NCBI GenBank assembly: GCA_022059125.1
Contig: JAEUWY010000005.1
Location: 806,001-870,000, forward strand
Source: Corynespora cassiicola
Taxonomy: Eukaryota > Ascomycota > Dothideomycetes > Pleosporales > Corynesporascaceae
Reading direction: 5' to 3'
DNA: 64,000 nt
Every line of letters begins with the position of its first letter. The first letter of the stretch is position 1. A program made the position numbers and the translations under genes. The notes under the pieces were generated by a model. The model did no database searches. It saw nothing but the letters and a program-made list of their open reading frames with translations, and was not told where the DNA came from. Below, piece by piece: positions 9,506-21,346 of this stretch.

Positions 9506-12064
9506 ACTCTTGTCTCTCGGTTCGGTATCGATTCAGTGGTCTCAGAGGAGCTGGTGAGGCCCAGCCTCGCCAGCTAATGCCTTCGGGCAACACACACATT
9601 TCCTACTCTTCAGTGTCTTTGTGTTTTTTCGCGGGACGATTCTCACCTGCTCCCATCCCCCTCGGTGGACAGTATGGTTTCGAGACACCATTTCCTATGC
9701 TGTTGTCCTCTTTTCCTTTTTTTGGTTGTTGGAATAGCCGTTGTGATGTCTCCCCTTGTTTGGGGTTGATTGACTCCTTCGGGCTTTTGCTGCTGCTTCT
9801 TAATTATTTTTTTCCCTTGTTCCATCGCCGGCGCCTGGGTCGGGGGTGTGGGCATTTACCACTGTCCTTATTCTTCTCCTGCTGTATGCATAAATCTCAG
9901 AGACAAGATTTAGTGTGGTGGTGGCATGCTTCCTTCCGAAGCCTCTGCCTTCTTATATACACACAAAGGGGGACAAACCGTCCCCTCTTATATTCCAAAT
10001 TTTTTGTCCTCCAAACTTGAATGACTCCGATGGTGACTCTTAAATCCAACATCCACCCTCCTTGGTGGTCTGTGGTTTTGTGCTACGCGACGTGTGACTC
10101 TGACTCTCATTTTTTTTTTGTTTCGCAACGTATGACTGTGTGCGCAACCGCGGACTGGAGTGGCGAAAACGTGACAGTGCCCCGGCGTCGCGGCGAGAGG
10201 AGTGATTGGCTGGCGGGCCGTGCATGACTCCTCTTCTTATGTGGGTGAGTGAGGACGCGGGGAAATGAGCAATCTTGCAGTCATTGGGTGGTTGGTTGGG
10301 GGTTAAGACTCATTTCGACGTGAGGGAGTGTGAGTAAGGCAGAATGGAGGTGGAAAAGGAAGGGGAGGGGATGAGTCTGAGGGCCGACGTGTGCGGGGGT
10401 TTTTGTTGGGCAGGAGGGAGGGTGGGAAGTGTGGTTCGCAATGGGGTGAGTCAGGAGGTGTCAGTGTGTGTGTGCATGTCTGGATGGATGGGTGGGTAGG
10501 GGGGGGGGGATTTTTCTCTGTTCCCATCTGTTTGTCTGTCTGTCTGTTCGTCTATATGGACGTATGTGAATAGCGGCTACGCGGGGTACGCGAGTGTGCG
10601 GGCGGGCGGGCGTGCAATTGAACGGCGCCGATGACTGGTATGACCGTCGCACTTTGTTGCTTCAAGTGGAAGGAGGGAGCGGGATTGGGTTGTGCCACGG
10701 GTCGAGCGCGTGGGTTGGTGTTGCACGAGGGCCAGTATGCGGTGGTTGCTGTCATGAGCATTGGGTATCGTGGCACTTCCAGGGCTTATACTAGCTTGGC
10801 TCCCCTTTTCCGTTTTCAGTGTCATTTCCTGGAAGACTCCAAGTATATAATTAATAAATGACACGTTTGACAGCCTCGAAGCTTTCTTAGTTTCTTAGAA
10901 GGTAGTGATTAAGTAGTATCCTTTGAGACTTGACTAGCATCCACTCCCACCATCGCCAGCCAGAGCGCAGTCCATGTACATGAAAACAATATGTGTGTGC
11001 GCTTGCTTATAAGTTTTTGATGTAGGTCGTTGTTTCCTCTGTTTGCATCTTGGTTTTAGATTGGAGCTTTCATCATACCACAAATTTTCCCTTCATACAC
11101 AAACGCTCAAGTCCGTTGAGCGAGGTTGTTGGGCGCATATATATATCGCTGAGATTTATGCAGAACCGGAAGCCAATGAGAAATTCGAGGCTCAATTGTC
11201 CTGGAGGGAAAAGCACTGGGCTAGTATATAGGCTTCAGAGCGTATCCATAAAGAAGGACAGTATTATCACCTTTCGCCACCTTGGTGGTGTGGGCTCTTT
11301 TGTTGAAAGTAAGATAATAGTCAGACTAATGTTCCATAACCATCTGCGCTGAGCAATTCTTCTCAGTGGAGGAGCCATCATGCTCCTGTTCTATCCCTGA
11401 AATTTTTGCCAAGTCATTTTTGAGGCAGTCGGTCATGTATCCTACTATGATTTCGTAGAACTGAACTTCACTGGTCCAACAGAGGGCGACTTTGCGCCAA
11501 AGTGACATGGTGCAATTTCGGGAGTCTTTTTCACGTTGCGAAGGGTCGACGAAAATGATGGAGGGGCTGCAATGGCCGAGTAGGGGAAAGATCTCCTGAG
11601 CGGCAGCGTTGTCGACATCTTGTCAATGGAGAATGAAATTACAGAAGTCAAGTGTCATTGTCGTCATCAAACACGACTTTGGATAAAATTAGTGTGGGTA
11701 TGTGTGGCTGAGTCCCGAAGTTCAATGCCCCGCAAGAGGGGTCTATCGAGGAGCTTTGGGCAGCTGTGTGGCAAGGACTGGGGGGGAGCGGGTGCCCCGC
11801 GGTGGAGACTGCAATCGACACATTTTCAAAGTAATACCCAATTTGGTTATTTCGAAGAGCCCAATCAATAGATGCCCAAAACGCGCGCATTGAACGAGAA
11901 CAATCCATTTCTTGTGAAAGCTGTTTTCACTGTGCTGCAAATTACAATCTTCTAAAAAAGGTACAGGTGTTGATACATTTGTGGGAAAACGATAACTCCA
12001 TGGGCTAAGGAACGTGAGGAGTGGGCGGCATGTTAAAGCCTGGTGTCCCTCCACTGTGCAAACG
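9506..12064. other. Intergenic region with 3' flank of cpcA and low-complexity G-rich DNA
   Basis: About 2.5 kb between the tail of cpcA and the tail of the Zn2Cys6 gene. 9506-10020 is pyrimidine-rich and is probably 3' UTR. 10300-10560 is G-rich on the plus strand, with a run of nine or ten G at about 10500 and TGTC/TCTG repeats at about 10528-10552. A GCN4-type TGAGTCA lies at 10447-10453. One possible protein fragment (11326-11622) is listed separately; otherwise I see no gene. Confidence 0.45.
11326..11622 (-). CDS. Possible orphan exon or gene remnant
   Basis: A minus-strand frame of nearly 100 codons ends at TAG 11328-11326. It has balanced, protein-like composition, for example PLLGHCSPSIIFVDPSQRE and KVALCWTSEVQFYEIIVGYM. 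The frame is closed just upstream by a stop, and no ATG occurs before the internal Met at 11508. It would need an upstream exon, and none convincing is seen in 11640-12060. It may be a decayed gene end or chance. I recognise no family. Confidence 0.22.
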   Translation of the reverse strand, partial: QDVDNAAAQEIFPLLGHCSPSIIFVDPSQREKDSRNCTMSLWRKVALCWTSEVQFYEIIVGYMTDCLKNDLAKISGIEQEHDGSSTEKNCSAQMVMEH

Positions 12065-14798
12065 TTAGCAGGTATCTACTTGTAAATGCGACAAAGGATA
12101 TACGTACGTTGTGGAATCAAGCGGAATTCCCGTATCAATCCCGCCCTGCATATCCCACCAGCTCTCATGCCAATTTCGACCCATGAAATCATTCTCAACA
12201 GCCCGGATGAACCCCTGAGGTTGGAAATCGCCGTCCATGGGAGGAAAGTCCTGGAGAAAGGCGAGGCCAGAATCGCCAAGGTCCTGCTGCATAGAGCTGA
12301 GGAAGTTTAGCGATGGATCACCCGTCGAAGAGGGGAAATTGAAACCGCGGTCCGGAAATTGCGATGGCTGGTTTGGTGTTTGGGGCGTCATGTCCTGCGT
12401 CGAGACAGAAGGGGATGTATCGCTCGTGCGGCCTGTCTTTTCTTCTAGCATGGTTCGAGAGACTTTGTTGAGGGCGTTGACTGTGTTCGAAAAGGGCAGA
12501 AAGTCCTTGCGCCCGGCTGCCGCATGCTTCATAGCATCGCCTATACGTTCCAACGAGTCTAAGTCTTCCTTGCACTCGGTAAGGTCGGTGCAGCTGAGAA
12601 TGTGTTCGTAGAGCGCGAAGATAGCGCAAAAAGGGAAAAATGTGATGAAGTGGTGATATACTGAAGTCTTATCCTCTTTAGGTACCCAATGAAATTGTTG
12701 GAAGTAGAAAAGGATGCTGAGGACCTTTCTCGCCGATCGCAATGTGACTTTATCAATGCCACTTCCTTCGTTCAGTTGAGATTTAAGCTTTCTGCGCATA
12801 CCAATTATCATCAAAAGATATGACACTGCTCTATTAGCATCTTGAGCCTCCGTATCACGAACATGTGACTCACTCAAGTGGTCTGCGAATAGAAAGCGAA
12901 TATGCAGGGCCATCCGCTCGTCACGGATTCTTGTCTCCTACGTATCGGCTCTTAGTTAACCGTTCATGTGTGAGTGCATGGTGGAACAAAGCCGAGGAAA
13001 TAGGGCAGAAAGTGCATACTAAGTCATAGTCCACTATCAGGTCCTCCATCTTGACACTGAAAACTTCAATGCGTTCATCAGAATCTGTTGGCGAGGTATC
13101 AAGATCTCGGAGAAGATCTGTTGTCATTATTGTCGTCCTCAACCATGCGACGAGCATTATTACTGTTGATGCCTTAGGTTGCATGTTGCGAGGCGAAAAG
13201 ACTGTTGGAGGGTTGACTTTGTTACGGGACCAACGCATAGCGCCAGGTTTACCATAGAATAGTCGAAATAGTGCATCAGTCTGGAGAACATGGAAATAGA
13301 GACTAGCTTCATTAGTAGAGGGTTGAAGGCGGGAGATTCCGTTGGGCTTTGAGGTCTGCCACTGTTTCGTACCAAGTAGATCAGAAAGGTTCCGATTTCC
13401 GAAGTGCCCTGTGTTTTCAAAAAAAAAAGCTATAACTCACAATCGGTAATCTTGTCTTGACTGCTCCTCCTCTGATGTCTTGGCTGGAGTTGCATCGAGG
13501 TTATCCATGCCGCGTAATTGAAGGAACTGGCAACATTTGCAATGAAACTGTCAAAGCTGTATCAGCCTAAGCTAAAGTAGGATGATTTAGCAACTGAACA
13601 TACTTGCCATGAAAGGTGATCTTGGTTTTGAAGCCTCCATTAGCATATTTCTTAAACAACGGTTCGACATAAGAAGTGTTGATTGTACTAAAGGTAGTAC
13701 TGTCTGGGACGTAACTTACAGTCAAGCATGCTGATGCTGGTCCAACAAGTCAATGCCGCTGTATGAGCATCCAGATCGCTGCCTGTTGCACCTTCAAGCC
13801 ATGCAGGAACTGCTTCCAAGATCTTCTTGTATGCTTGCTGGGCAATGAGGCATCCCGTGCCAAAACGATCGGAGATACCGTAGAACAGAGCGTTGTAGAA
13901 CAAGACCAAGAGTGCGGGGTCAATGGATATGAAAGGCGATTTGTAAATGTCCGGCAAACTGCGCAAAATATCAAAGTCGACATTGCCGACAAAGACATCT
14001 GGCACTACCATTGTCGTGAGGAGGTTGATAAAGGCTTCTACGCAGTCCTTTGCTTGTTCGATAGAGAGGTCGAGAGTAGTTCCTCCAGACATACCATTTT
14101 CCGGGCGAACTCTCAGCTTTCCCAGGTCCTCAAGGGCTTCATCCAGTGCAGACATGGCGCTATCTAGGTGAGGACCCGGGGTCGCGTCAATGGGTGTGTT
14201 CTGGGGGTTTGTGTTACATTTCTCGAAGTTTCGCTTAGCATCGTTGGCAAGGCGATAGATCCATGCTGCAGTGATGAGCATCAAAGGTTTTCAAATGGCC
14301 CGACAGAAGACGGCTTACAGTCTTGACCTTCTTCGGCGACCAGAGAAGCCTCCGGTGGGGCCATGCGAGGACTAGTGGCATTGACAGACTCGTCGGGCGA
14401 TGCTTCGTTCGGAGAAGAAGGGGAGACCCGTTCACCATTGGTGATCTGCCTTTCAAGAAACTCTAGCCGCCTGCTCAAGTTCCTTACTTCAACTTTTTGC
14501 CTGATACAGAATTCAGCAAATCGATACGTAGACACAGGTACAATATAATAAGTACTAACTGTGCCAATCTAGGGCGTTTTCTGCGCTCAACATATGTACA
14601 CTCGCTGTGTGCTGTAATGCATTGATGGCATATTGGTTCTCCTTTATCGCATTTGATCTTCCACAGTTTCATCAGTACATGGCCACAAACGACTCACGTG
14701 AGCTGACCTTTTTGTGCTTGCATCGTAGACACTGAGTATCCACATTAGCAAAGTTATTGAATGCATAGCACGAAACACATGCTCACGGCTAGCTTCAT
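12065..14798 (-). CDS. Zn2Cys6 fungal transcription factor divergent from the PDR transporter
   Basis: A nuclear zinc-cluster regulator with many introns. The first exons are tiny: 14798-14787 (ATG, 12 nt), 14731-14708, 14657-14560, 14500-14319, then 14265 to about 13725. Joined, they read MKLACLRCKHKKIKC, followed by DKGEPICHQC and a last Cys in HSECTYVERRKRPR: C-x2-C-x6-C-x6-C-x2-C-x6-C. A predicted coiled-coil linker follows (NLSRRLEFLERQI). The middle part (FVGNVDFDILRSLPDIY.., then LTCWTSISMLD) looks like the fungal-specific regulatory region, and the last exon (about 12913-12065) has a Gln/Pro/Asp-rich tail suited to activation. Splicing between about 13720 and 12913 is only approximate. 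Intron 1 has a good TGCTAAT branch site. The start lies 864 bp from the divergent ABC pump, and regulators in this position often control the pump. That is inference. Confidence 0.8.
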
Positions 14799-15662
14799 CT
14801 CGGCGGTTGCCCTCCACTGGGGGTGGGGCGGCGGTACGGGTTATGGACTTTCTTCTGCCGGACTGGAGGTTTGGCTTCCTACATAGCCTTATCCAACATT
14901 GCGCAGCTATCAAGTCGACTCCAGCTGTTACAGCATCAAGGAGCTGTCTCATCACGAAGTTCACGTGCACGGGCTTTCGGAGTGCGAAACACCGCGGGAC
15001 GCGAGGGATCCGGTCTTCTCTGGGCGAATTCTCCACTTCTCCCGCAACTTCGGTCCCTGGGATGCAATCCAACACTCGACAATGACTACGTCCTGGACCC
15101 CCGGACTCATGGTTTTCCGTGTCTGGCGTGTCAAACGCTAATTTCTAATCATAATGGCTCGTCAATACGCAACCCTACAGGGCTGAATCTCGTGTTCTTC
15201 TCCTAATTCGTAGAGAAGGATGAGCGCGCCCAGCAAAAGCAGCCTGCTTGGCGGCCCGCGTAGCTGGAGCTTCGGCGCGCGCGCGAGCGCGGATTTTGAT
15301 CTTGTGTCATTAGACAGCCCACAATTTCTCGAGATGATGCTCCTATACTTCATATACTTTCCCATGCCAACCATGAGCATAGTCTCGCTACCGGCATTTT
15401 CCCTTGCCCTTGGAACCTAGGTGCATCTTCATCCTAGAGTGAAGGTATCTTCGTTCCTTGTGAAAGTCTTTTTGTCCCCCTTTGATTGAGATCGTTGAGT
15501 CTTGGGGCCACGGTTGAACGCTGACTATTGTTTCCTCGAGTCACTCTCAACACAAAACACCATTGCGAACACCCCCAGAACCACTACATTGGTGGTGTGT
15601 TTTTGGTTGGATATATTTTCCTCAACGACCAACTTCGGGACGTCTAGTACGTCAGGCCCGTC
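14799..15662. promoter_or_regulatory. Shared promoter region of the Zn2Cys6 regulator and the PDR pump
   Basis: An 864-bp head-to-head interval. It holds short open frames on both strands but none with family features. The last 250 bp before the pump start are TC-rich, as usual for fungal core promoters. I found no perfect yeast-type PDRE (TCCGTGGA), so the binding site of the neighbouring regulator remains unknown. Confidence 0.5.
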
Positions 15663-18600
15663 ATGTCTGCGGCGCTGAGTCGCACCGGCACCCACGAGGG
15701 CCCTCAACATCGAGAGCATCCCCAGGACCTTGATCAATCAAGCTCCAGCTCAGAGTTTGATGTCAAGACACCTCAGGAACAGGGGCAAATCCACGACGAG
15801 GCAGTCCATGCTCTAGCGCGCAAGTTCACAGAGCAATCACACCACTCGCACCATGAATCACCGTTCCAAGCCCCAGAGGGTAGTAGCCTTGACCCAAGTT
15901 CTCCGAACTTCAAAGCCAAAGATTGGGCTAGAGCGTTTTTCAATGCTCGAAGCTCGACCAATGCACCTCCTCGACAGGCTGGTGTGGCTTTCAAGAATTT
16001 GAACGTTTGGGGTGTTGGTTCGCCAACCGACTTCCAGACTAGTGTGGGAAATTCAATTCTGAAGCTTCCCTCGCTGTTTGGAAGAGGTACACAGAAGATC
16101 GATATCTTACGTGACTTGGAAGGACTTGTGTTGCCCGGAGAGGTGAGATTAACAGAAATGTCTTTGGAAAATCTGCTAACAGGTTACCTTTTTTCAGCAA
16201 TGTTGTGTGCTCGCCCCTCCTGGTTCGGGTTCCTCGACCCTTCTCAAGACGATAGCTGGAGAGACGCACGGATTTCAAGTCAGCCCAGATTCCTACACCA
16301 ACTATCAGGGCATCCCTCGAGAGCAGATGCATGGCAAGTTCAGGGGCGAGGTCACGTACACAGCTGAAGTGGACGTTCACTATCCACAGCTACCTGTTTG
16401 GACAACGCTCTACTTTGCTGCGTAAGTAAAGATATTCCTTCCCTGCTCAGAAAGGTTGATTTGATTGATGAAATCATTAGGCTTGCTCGTACTCCTCGAG
16501 AAATTCCTGGTGGCGTGTCGCGCGAGCAATACGCAGAGGTTTTGACAAAGGTCGTAATGGCAATGTTTGGAATCAGCCATACGGCAAATACCCGAACGGG
16601 CAATGACTTTGTTCGCGGAGTCTCCGGTGGTGAGCTCACCCCCCGTTTTCCCTAGCAAACATACATTCTATTATCAATTGTCGGCGTGGTTTTCAATCCC
16701 TTCGCTAACCTCTGAGACAGGTGAGAGGAAGAGAGTCACGATTGCCGAGGCATGCCTGAATTACTCCCCTGTTCAATGCTGGTAAGTTTACAATTTTCGA
16801 GCAACACCATGCTTCACGAATAATTGCCCATTCCACGAGAATCACTTCGCACAATTATAGTGAATGTGCAGCTACTAAGTATCCGCATAGGGACAACTCG
16901 ACCCGAGGCCTCGACTCCGCCAACGCCATCGAATTCTGCAGGACTCTTCGTACCCAATGCGACGTTTTTGGATTCTCTACCTTTGTGGCAATCTACCAAA
17001 GCCCACAGGCCGCCTATGACCTCTTTGACAAGGTCACCGTTCTATACGAAGGTCGTCAGATATACTTTGGCCCTGCGGCACAAGCCAAATCCTACTTCGA
17101 GGAACTTGGATTCGTGTGTCCCGATGCCCAGACTGTGCCGGGTTTGTTTTACCTCAGTGATTTCACTTTTTACCCTGCTAATTACCTCGTAGACTTTTTA
17201 ACTTCTATGACAAGCCCTTCTGAGCGAGTTGTCAAGCCCGGATTCGAAAACTCGGTACCAAGGACCTCTGACGATTTTGCCCGCTGCTGGAAACAGAGCA
17301 AAGAAAGAAAAATTCTTCTGGGACAGATCGAAGAGTATTCCAAGAACCACCCATTGGAGGGTCCTGACCACGAAACCTTCGCCCTAGCGAGAAGGCTCGA
17401 AAAGTCGAAGAACCAGCGCGAGAACTCCCCTTACACCTTGTCATACCTTGGCCAGGTCAAGTTATGCATGTGGAGAGATGTACAGAGACTGAAAGCGGAT
17501 CCCAGTGTTCCAATTTCTATGCTGTTCATCAACTTTATCGAGGCCTTGATCATCGCCAGCATCTTTTACAATCTTCCTCGCGACACATCTTCCTTCTTTT
17601 CCAGAGGTGCTGTCCTGTTCATGATGGTTCTTCTGAATGCATTTGGTTCCATGTTGGAGATCATGTCGCTTTATGCAAAGCGAGAGATTGTCGAAAAAGT
17701 GAGTAGGCAAGCCTCTTTTTGGGATCGTAGTCTGACTGTTGGACTTAGCACAAGCGATATGCTCTTTACCACCCTTCCGCTGAATCTCTCGCGTCTTTGA
17801 CAGTAGACTTGCCTTACAAAATCGTCAATTCGATCATAGTCAACTCAACGTTGTACTTCATGGCGAACCTGCGACGCGAGGCTGGCCCTTTCTTCTTCTT
17901 CATGCTCATTGCCTTTTCCATGACGTTGTCAATGTCCATGTTTTTCCGGTTTTTTGCCAGTATCACGAAGACAATTGCTCAGGCTTTGGCTCCAAGCTCC
18001 ATTATTCTTATGGGTTTGGTGTTGTATACAGGTAGGTTATCCATGCCCCCTTTGCTTCCCCGCAACACCACGAAAGTTGACTGATTTTGCCAGGATTTGC
18101 CATCCCTATCAGCTACATGAGAGGATGGGCATCATGGCTGCGGTATTTGAACCCCATAGCTTTTGGCTTCGAGTCCGCCATCGTCAACGAGTTCGACGGC
18201 CGTCAGTTCCCGTGTGCTCAATTCATCCCATCTGGTCCTTCGTACAACAACGTTGAGCCCAATCAACGAGCCTGCGCCGTCAAAGGTGCTGTTCCTGGAG
18301 TCGATTACGTCAATGGGACCGCGTTTGCGAGCGTATCATACCAATACGAGTACGGCAACCGATGGCGCAATTTCGGTATCCTTATCGCATTCATCATCGG
18401 CCTTTGCGCGCTGCATCTAGTCATGTCTGAGCTCGTTGCCAGTGCTCGTTCAAAGGGAGAAGTGCTTGTATTCCGCAGGAAACATCTGAAGGCCCGCTCC
18501 AAGCTTCAAAGGACGGACGAGGAATCTGGCCGGGACCCGGTGGTCCAAAGCGAAAAACACAATGGCAGCGGAACCTCCAGCATCAACGTCGAAAAGCAGA

Positions 18601-20909
18601 CCAGTATCTTTCATTGGGAAGATGTCTGCTACGAAGTGCAGATAAAGGACGAGACTAGGAAGATTCTCCAGAACGTTGATGGATGGATTAAGCCAGGAAC
18701 TTTGACAGCTCTCAGTAAGTACCCCCCAATTATATCCATAATTTCTAATTGCTAATTTTTTTTCAGTGGGCGTGAGCGGTGCCGGGAAAACTACTTTGTT
18801 GGATGTCCTCGCCAGTCGCACCACCATGGGTGTCATCACCGGATCAATGTTCGTTGATGGAAGAGAACGCGACAGCTCGTTCCAAAGGCAAACGGGCTAT
18901 GTAATGCAGGTTTGTCACCTCCATCAAAGAATATATCACTGCGACTGACTTCTTTACAGCAAGATATCCACCTCCACAGCAGTACGGTTCGCGAAGCCCT
19001 CGAATTCAGCGCTCTTCTTCGCCAGCCTCCGGAGTATTCTCGACAGGAGAAATTGGATTATGTTGATGAGGTACGAAAAGACCCATCCCTTTTTCCCCTT
19101 TGGAGACTGACTCTTGTATAGGTCATTCGTCTCTTGGATATGAGCGAGTATGCCGATGCTGTTGTCGGCGTACCAGGATCAGGCTTGAACGTGGAACAAC
19201 GTAAGAGGCTCACGATCGGCGTTGAGCTAGCTGCCAGACCCAAACTTCTTCTGTTCCTTGACGAACCTACGAGTGGTCTGGATTCGCAAACCTCCTGGTC
19301 GATTTGCGACCTGATGGAGAAGCTGACAAAGAACGGACAGGCGTAAGTTGGTATCCAGGCTTGTTATAAGCCCAGTAACTGATTGAATACAGTATTCTTT
19401 GTACCATACATCAGCCCAGCGCCATGCTCTTCCAACGTTTCGACCGTCTTCTTCTTTTAGCAAAAGGAGGACGTACCGTCTATTTCGGCGACATCGGACA
19501 GAACGCCAATATTCTTATCGACTACTTCCGGCGGAACGGCGGACCCGAATGTCCACTGGGCACGAACCCTGCCGAGTACATGTATGCACCCTGATGTCTT
19601 GCCCGGAACAGCTACTAACGAGGTTGCAGGCTGGATGCTATCGGTGCTACACCCGGATCTACTCATACGTCGATCGACTGGCCAGAGGTGTGGAAGAGCT
19701 CTCCCGAATATACTGAAGTTCGCACAGAACTCTCTAGGCTCCAGGAGCTCAAGAACCAGCCATCTGCAGTCATGGACTCGAAGGACTCTGTCTACCAAGA
19801 ATTCGCCGCACCCTTCACCACTCAATTTTCTATCGTTGCGAATCGGTGTGCTCAACAATACTGGAGGACTCCATCATACATATTCTCAAAGGCTATCCTA
19901 TCTATCGGATGTGTAAGTTGAACCCTCAGCTGCCAACCAAACTGTAACCCGCTGACGTATGTGCATACAGTCTCTTTTCATTGGTTTCTCCTTCTTCAAG
20001 ATGGATAACTCCATGCAAGGCCTCCAGAACCAGATGTTCGGAATCTTCATCTTTCTCTTCGTGGTCATCCAGTTGCTCTACCAGATCATGCCGAACTTTG
20101 TCGTTCAGAGAACAATGTACGAGGCGAGAGAACGTCAGTCGAAGACGTATATGTGGCAAGCATTTGTACTCTCGAATATTGTTGTGGAAATGGTCTGGAA
20201 TGTGGTAAGTGGTCCCATTCGCCAGCCGTATATCACACCGCCAACTGACTTGAAATAGATCATGGCCATCTTTTGTTTCCTCGTTTGGTACTATCCCGTG
20301 GGCCTGTACCGGAATGCGGAATTCACCGATGCAGTAAACATTCGAGGCTTCCACACTATTCTCATCATCATCGTCACCTTCCTATTTGCGAGCTCCTTTG
20401 CCCATATGCTCATCGCCGGAGCACCCACCGAGGACCTGGCTGGTGGAATTGCCACCTTGTTTTCCATCATGCTATATGCGTTCTGTGGTATCCTGGCTGG
20501 ACCTAATGTCCTCCCACGATTCTGGATATTCATGTATAGGGTGAATCCATTCACCTACCTCGTCAGCTCGATCATGGCCGTATCGCTCGGAAAAGCACCA
20601 GCACACTGCGCATCGAACGAATTCCAGCATTTCTCCCCTCCAGCCAACCAAACCTGCTCCCAGTACATGGAAGAGTACATTTCCATGGCCGGCGGTTACC
20701 TCGAGAACGGACAGGCGACTGATAGCTGCAGTTACTGCCAGCTCTCTAGCACCGACCAGTTTCTCAGGCAGATCAACTCATCCTGGGAACATCGATGGAG
20801 GGACTTTGGTCTCCTCTGGGTCTACGTCGCCTTCAACGTCGCGGCTGCTGTCTTTCTCTATTGGCTCTGCCGTGTGCCCAAAGGCAGCAAGAAGTTGAAG
20901 AAGAATTAG
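15663..20909 (+). CDS. PDR-type full ABC transporter (ABCG, drug efflux)
   Basis: A plasma-membrane ATP-driven exporter of the Pdr5/Cdr1/AtrB subfamily, with two (NBD-TMD) halves. Fifteen exons fit with phases checked (15663-16142, 16198-16421, 16481-16629, 16721-16781, 16891-17141, 17193-17698, 17749-18031, 18094-18714, 18767-18909, 18960-19070, 19122-19342, 19393-19581, 19630-19912, 19971-20204, 20259-20909), giving 1468 aa. NBD1 has a degenerate Walker A ([12 protein letters not shown], Lys missing as usual in this clade), signature [14 protein letters not shown] and Walker B-like [14 protein letters not shown]2 has canonical Walker [13 protein letters not shown], the divergent signature [12 protein letters not shown] and Walker [14 protein letters not shown]. 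Each half ends in about six hydrophobic segments, and a Cys-rich extracellular loop ([16 protein letters not shown]) precedes the last one. The substrate is unknown; azoles, plant antimicrobials or self-made toxins are typical. No frameshift was found, so the gene looks intact. Confidence 0.95.
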
Positions 20910-21346
20910 AATTGCGGTCGTACTCGCAATACCGTACTTCATTATAATTGGTTGACTCGATCAACCTTTTTCTTCATTAATTAGATAGATTGGATTGCTT
21001 CATTAGTATTAGACGTCTCTTTTGACTTTCCTTATTGTAGTATTTAATCATCATCGCGGAACTTGTGGTGGGCCTCTCTGGTTCTGCTACGGTTGTACTT
21101 CATAGTGGGCATTATCCACCATTTTATCTTTACAAACATATAGCTAATTCTGTTTTTGGGGGCAACCGATGTTATTGGCTTGAGTTGAGGCTTGATCTAA
21201 TAGATTAACATGAGCATTGCCGAAATACTGGAGGAAAGAGTTGGGTCTAGCGCTCGATTGATAAAGATATGCATATACAACTGAGTAAGGAGAGCGTAAA
21301 GTACAGTCAGAAAAGTCTAGTAGCAAATTGATCCACATGATACAAA
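20910..21346. other. Convergent intergenic region
   Basis: About 440 bp, AT-rich, between the stops of the ABC transporter and the AYG1-like gene; it should contain both 3' UTRs. A CATTAATTAGATAGATTGGATTG stretch around 20975 has AT-rich polyadenylation-type character. No gene is seen. Confidence 0.5.

Noticed and set aside
9577..10020. 147-codon plus-strand frame after cpcA
   Set aside because: Its Phe/Leu/Ser-rich translation comes from a pyrimidine-rich 3' UTR-like tract.
14644..15075. 143-codon minus-strand frame that could be a first exon of the Zn2Cys6 regulator
   Set aside because: It does not join in frame to the zinc-cluster exon (CLRC); the short exon MKLA with a TGCTAAT-containing intron does.
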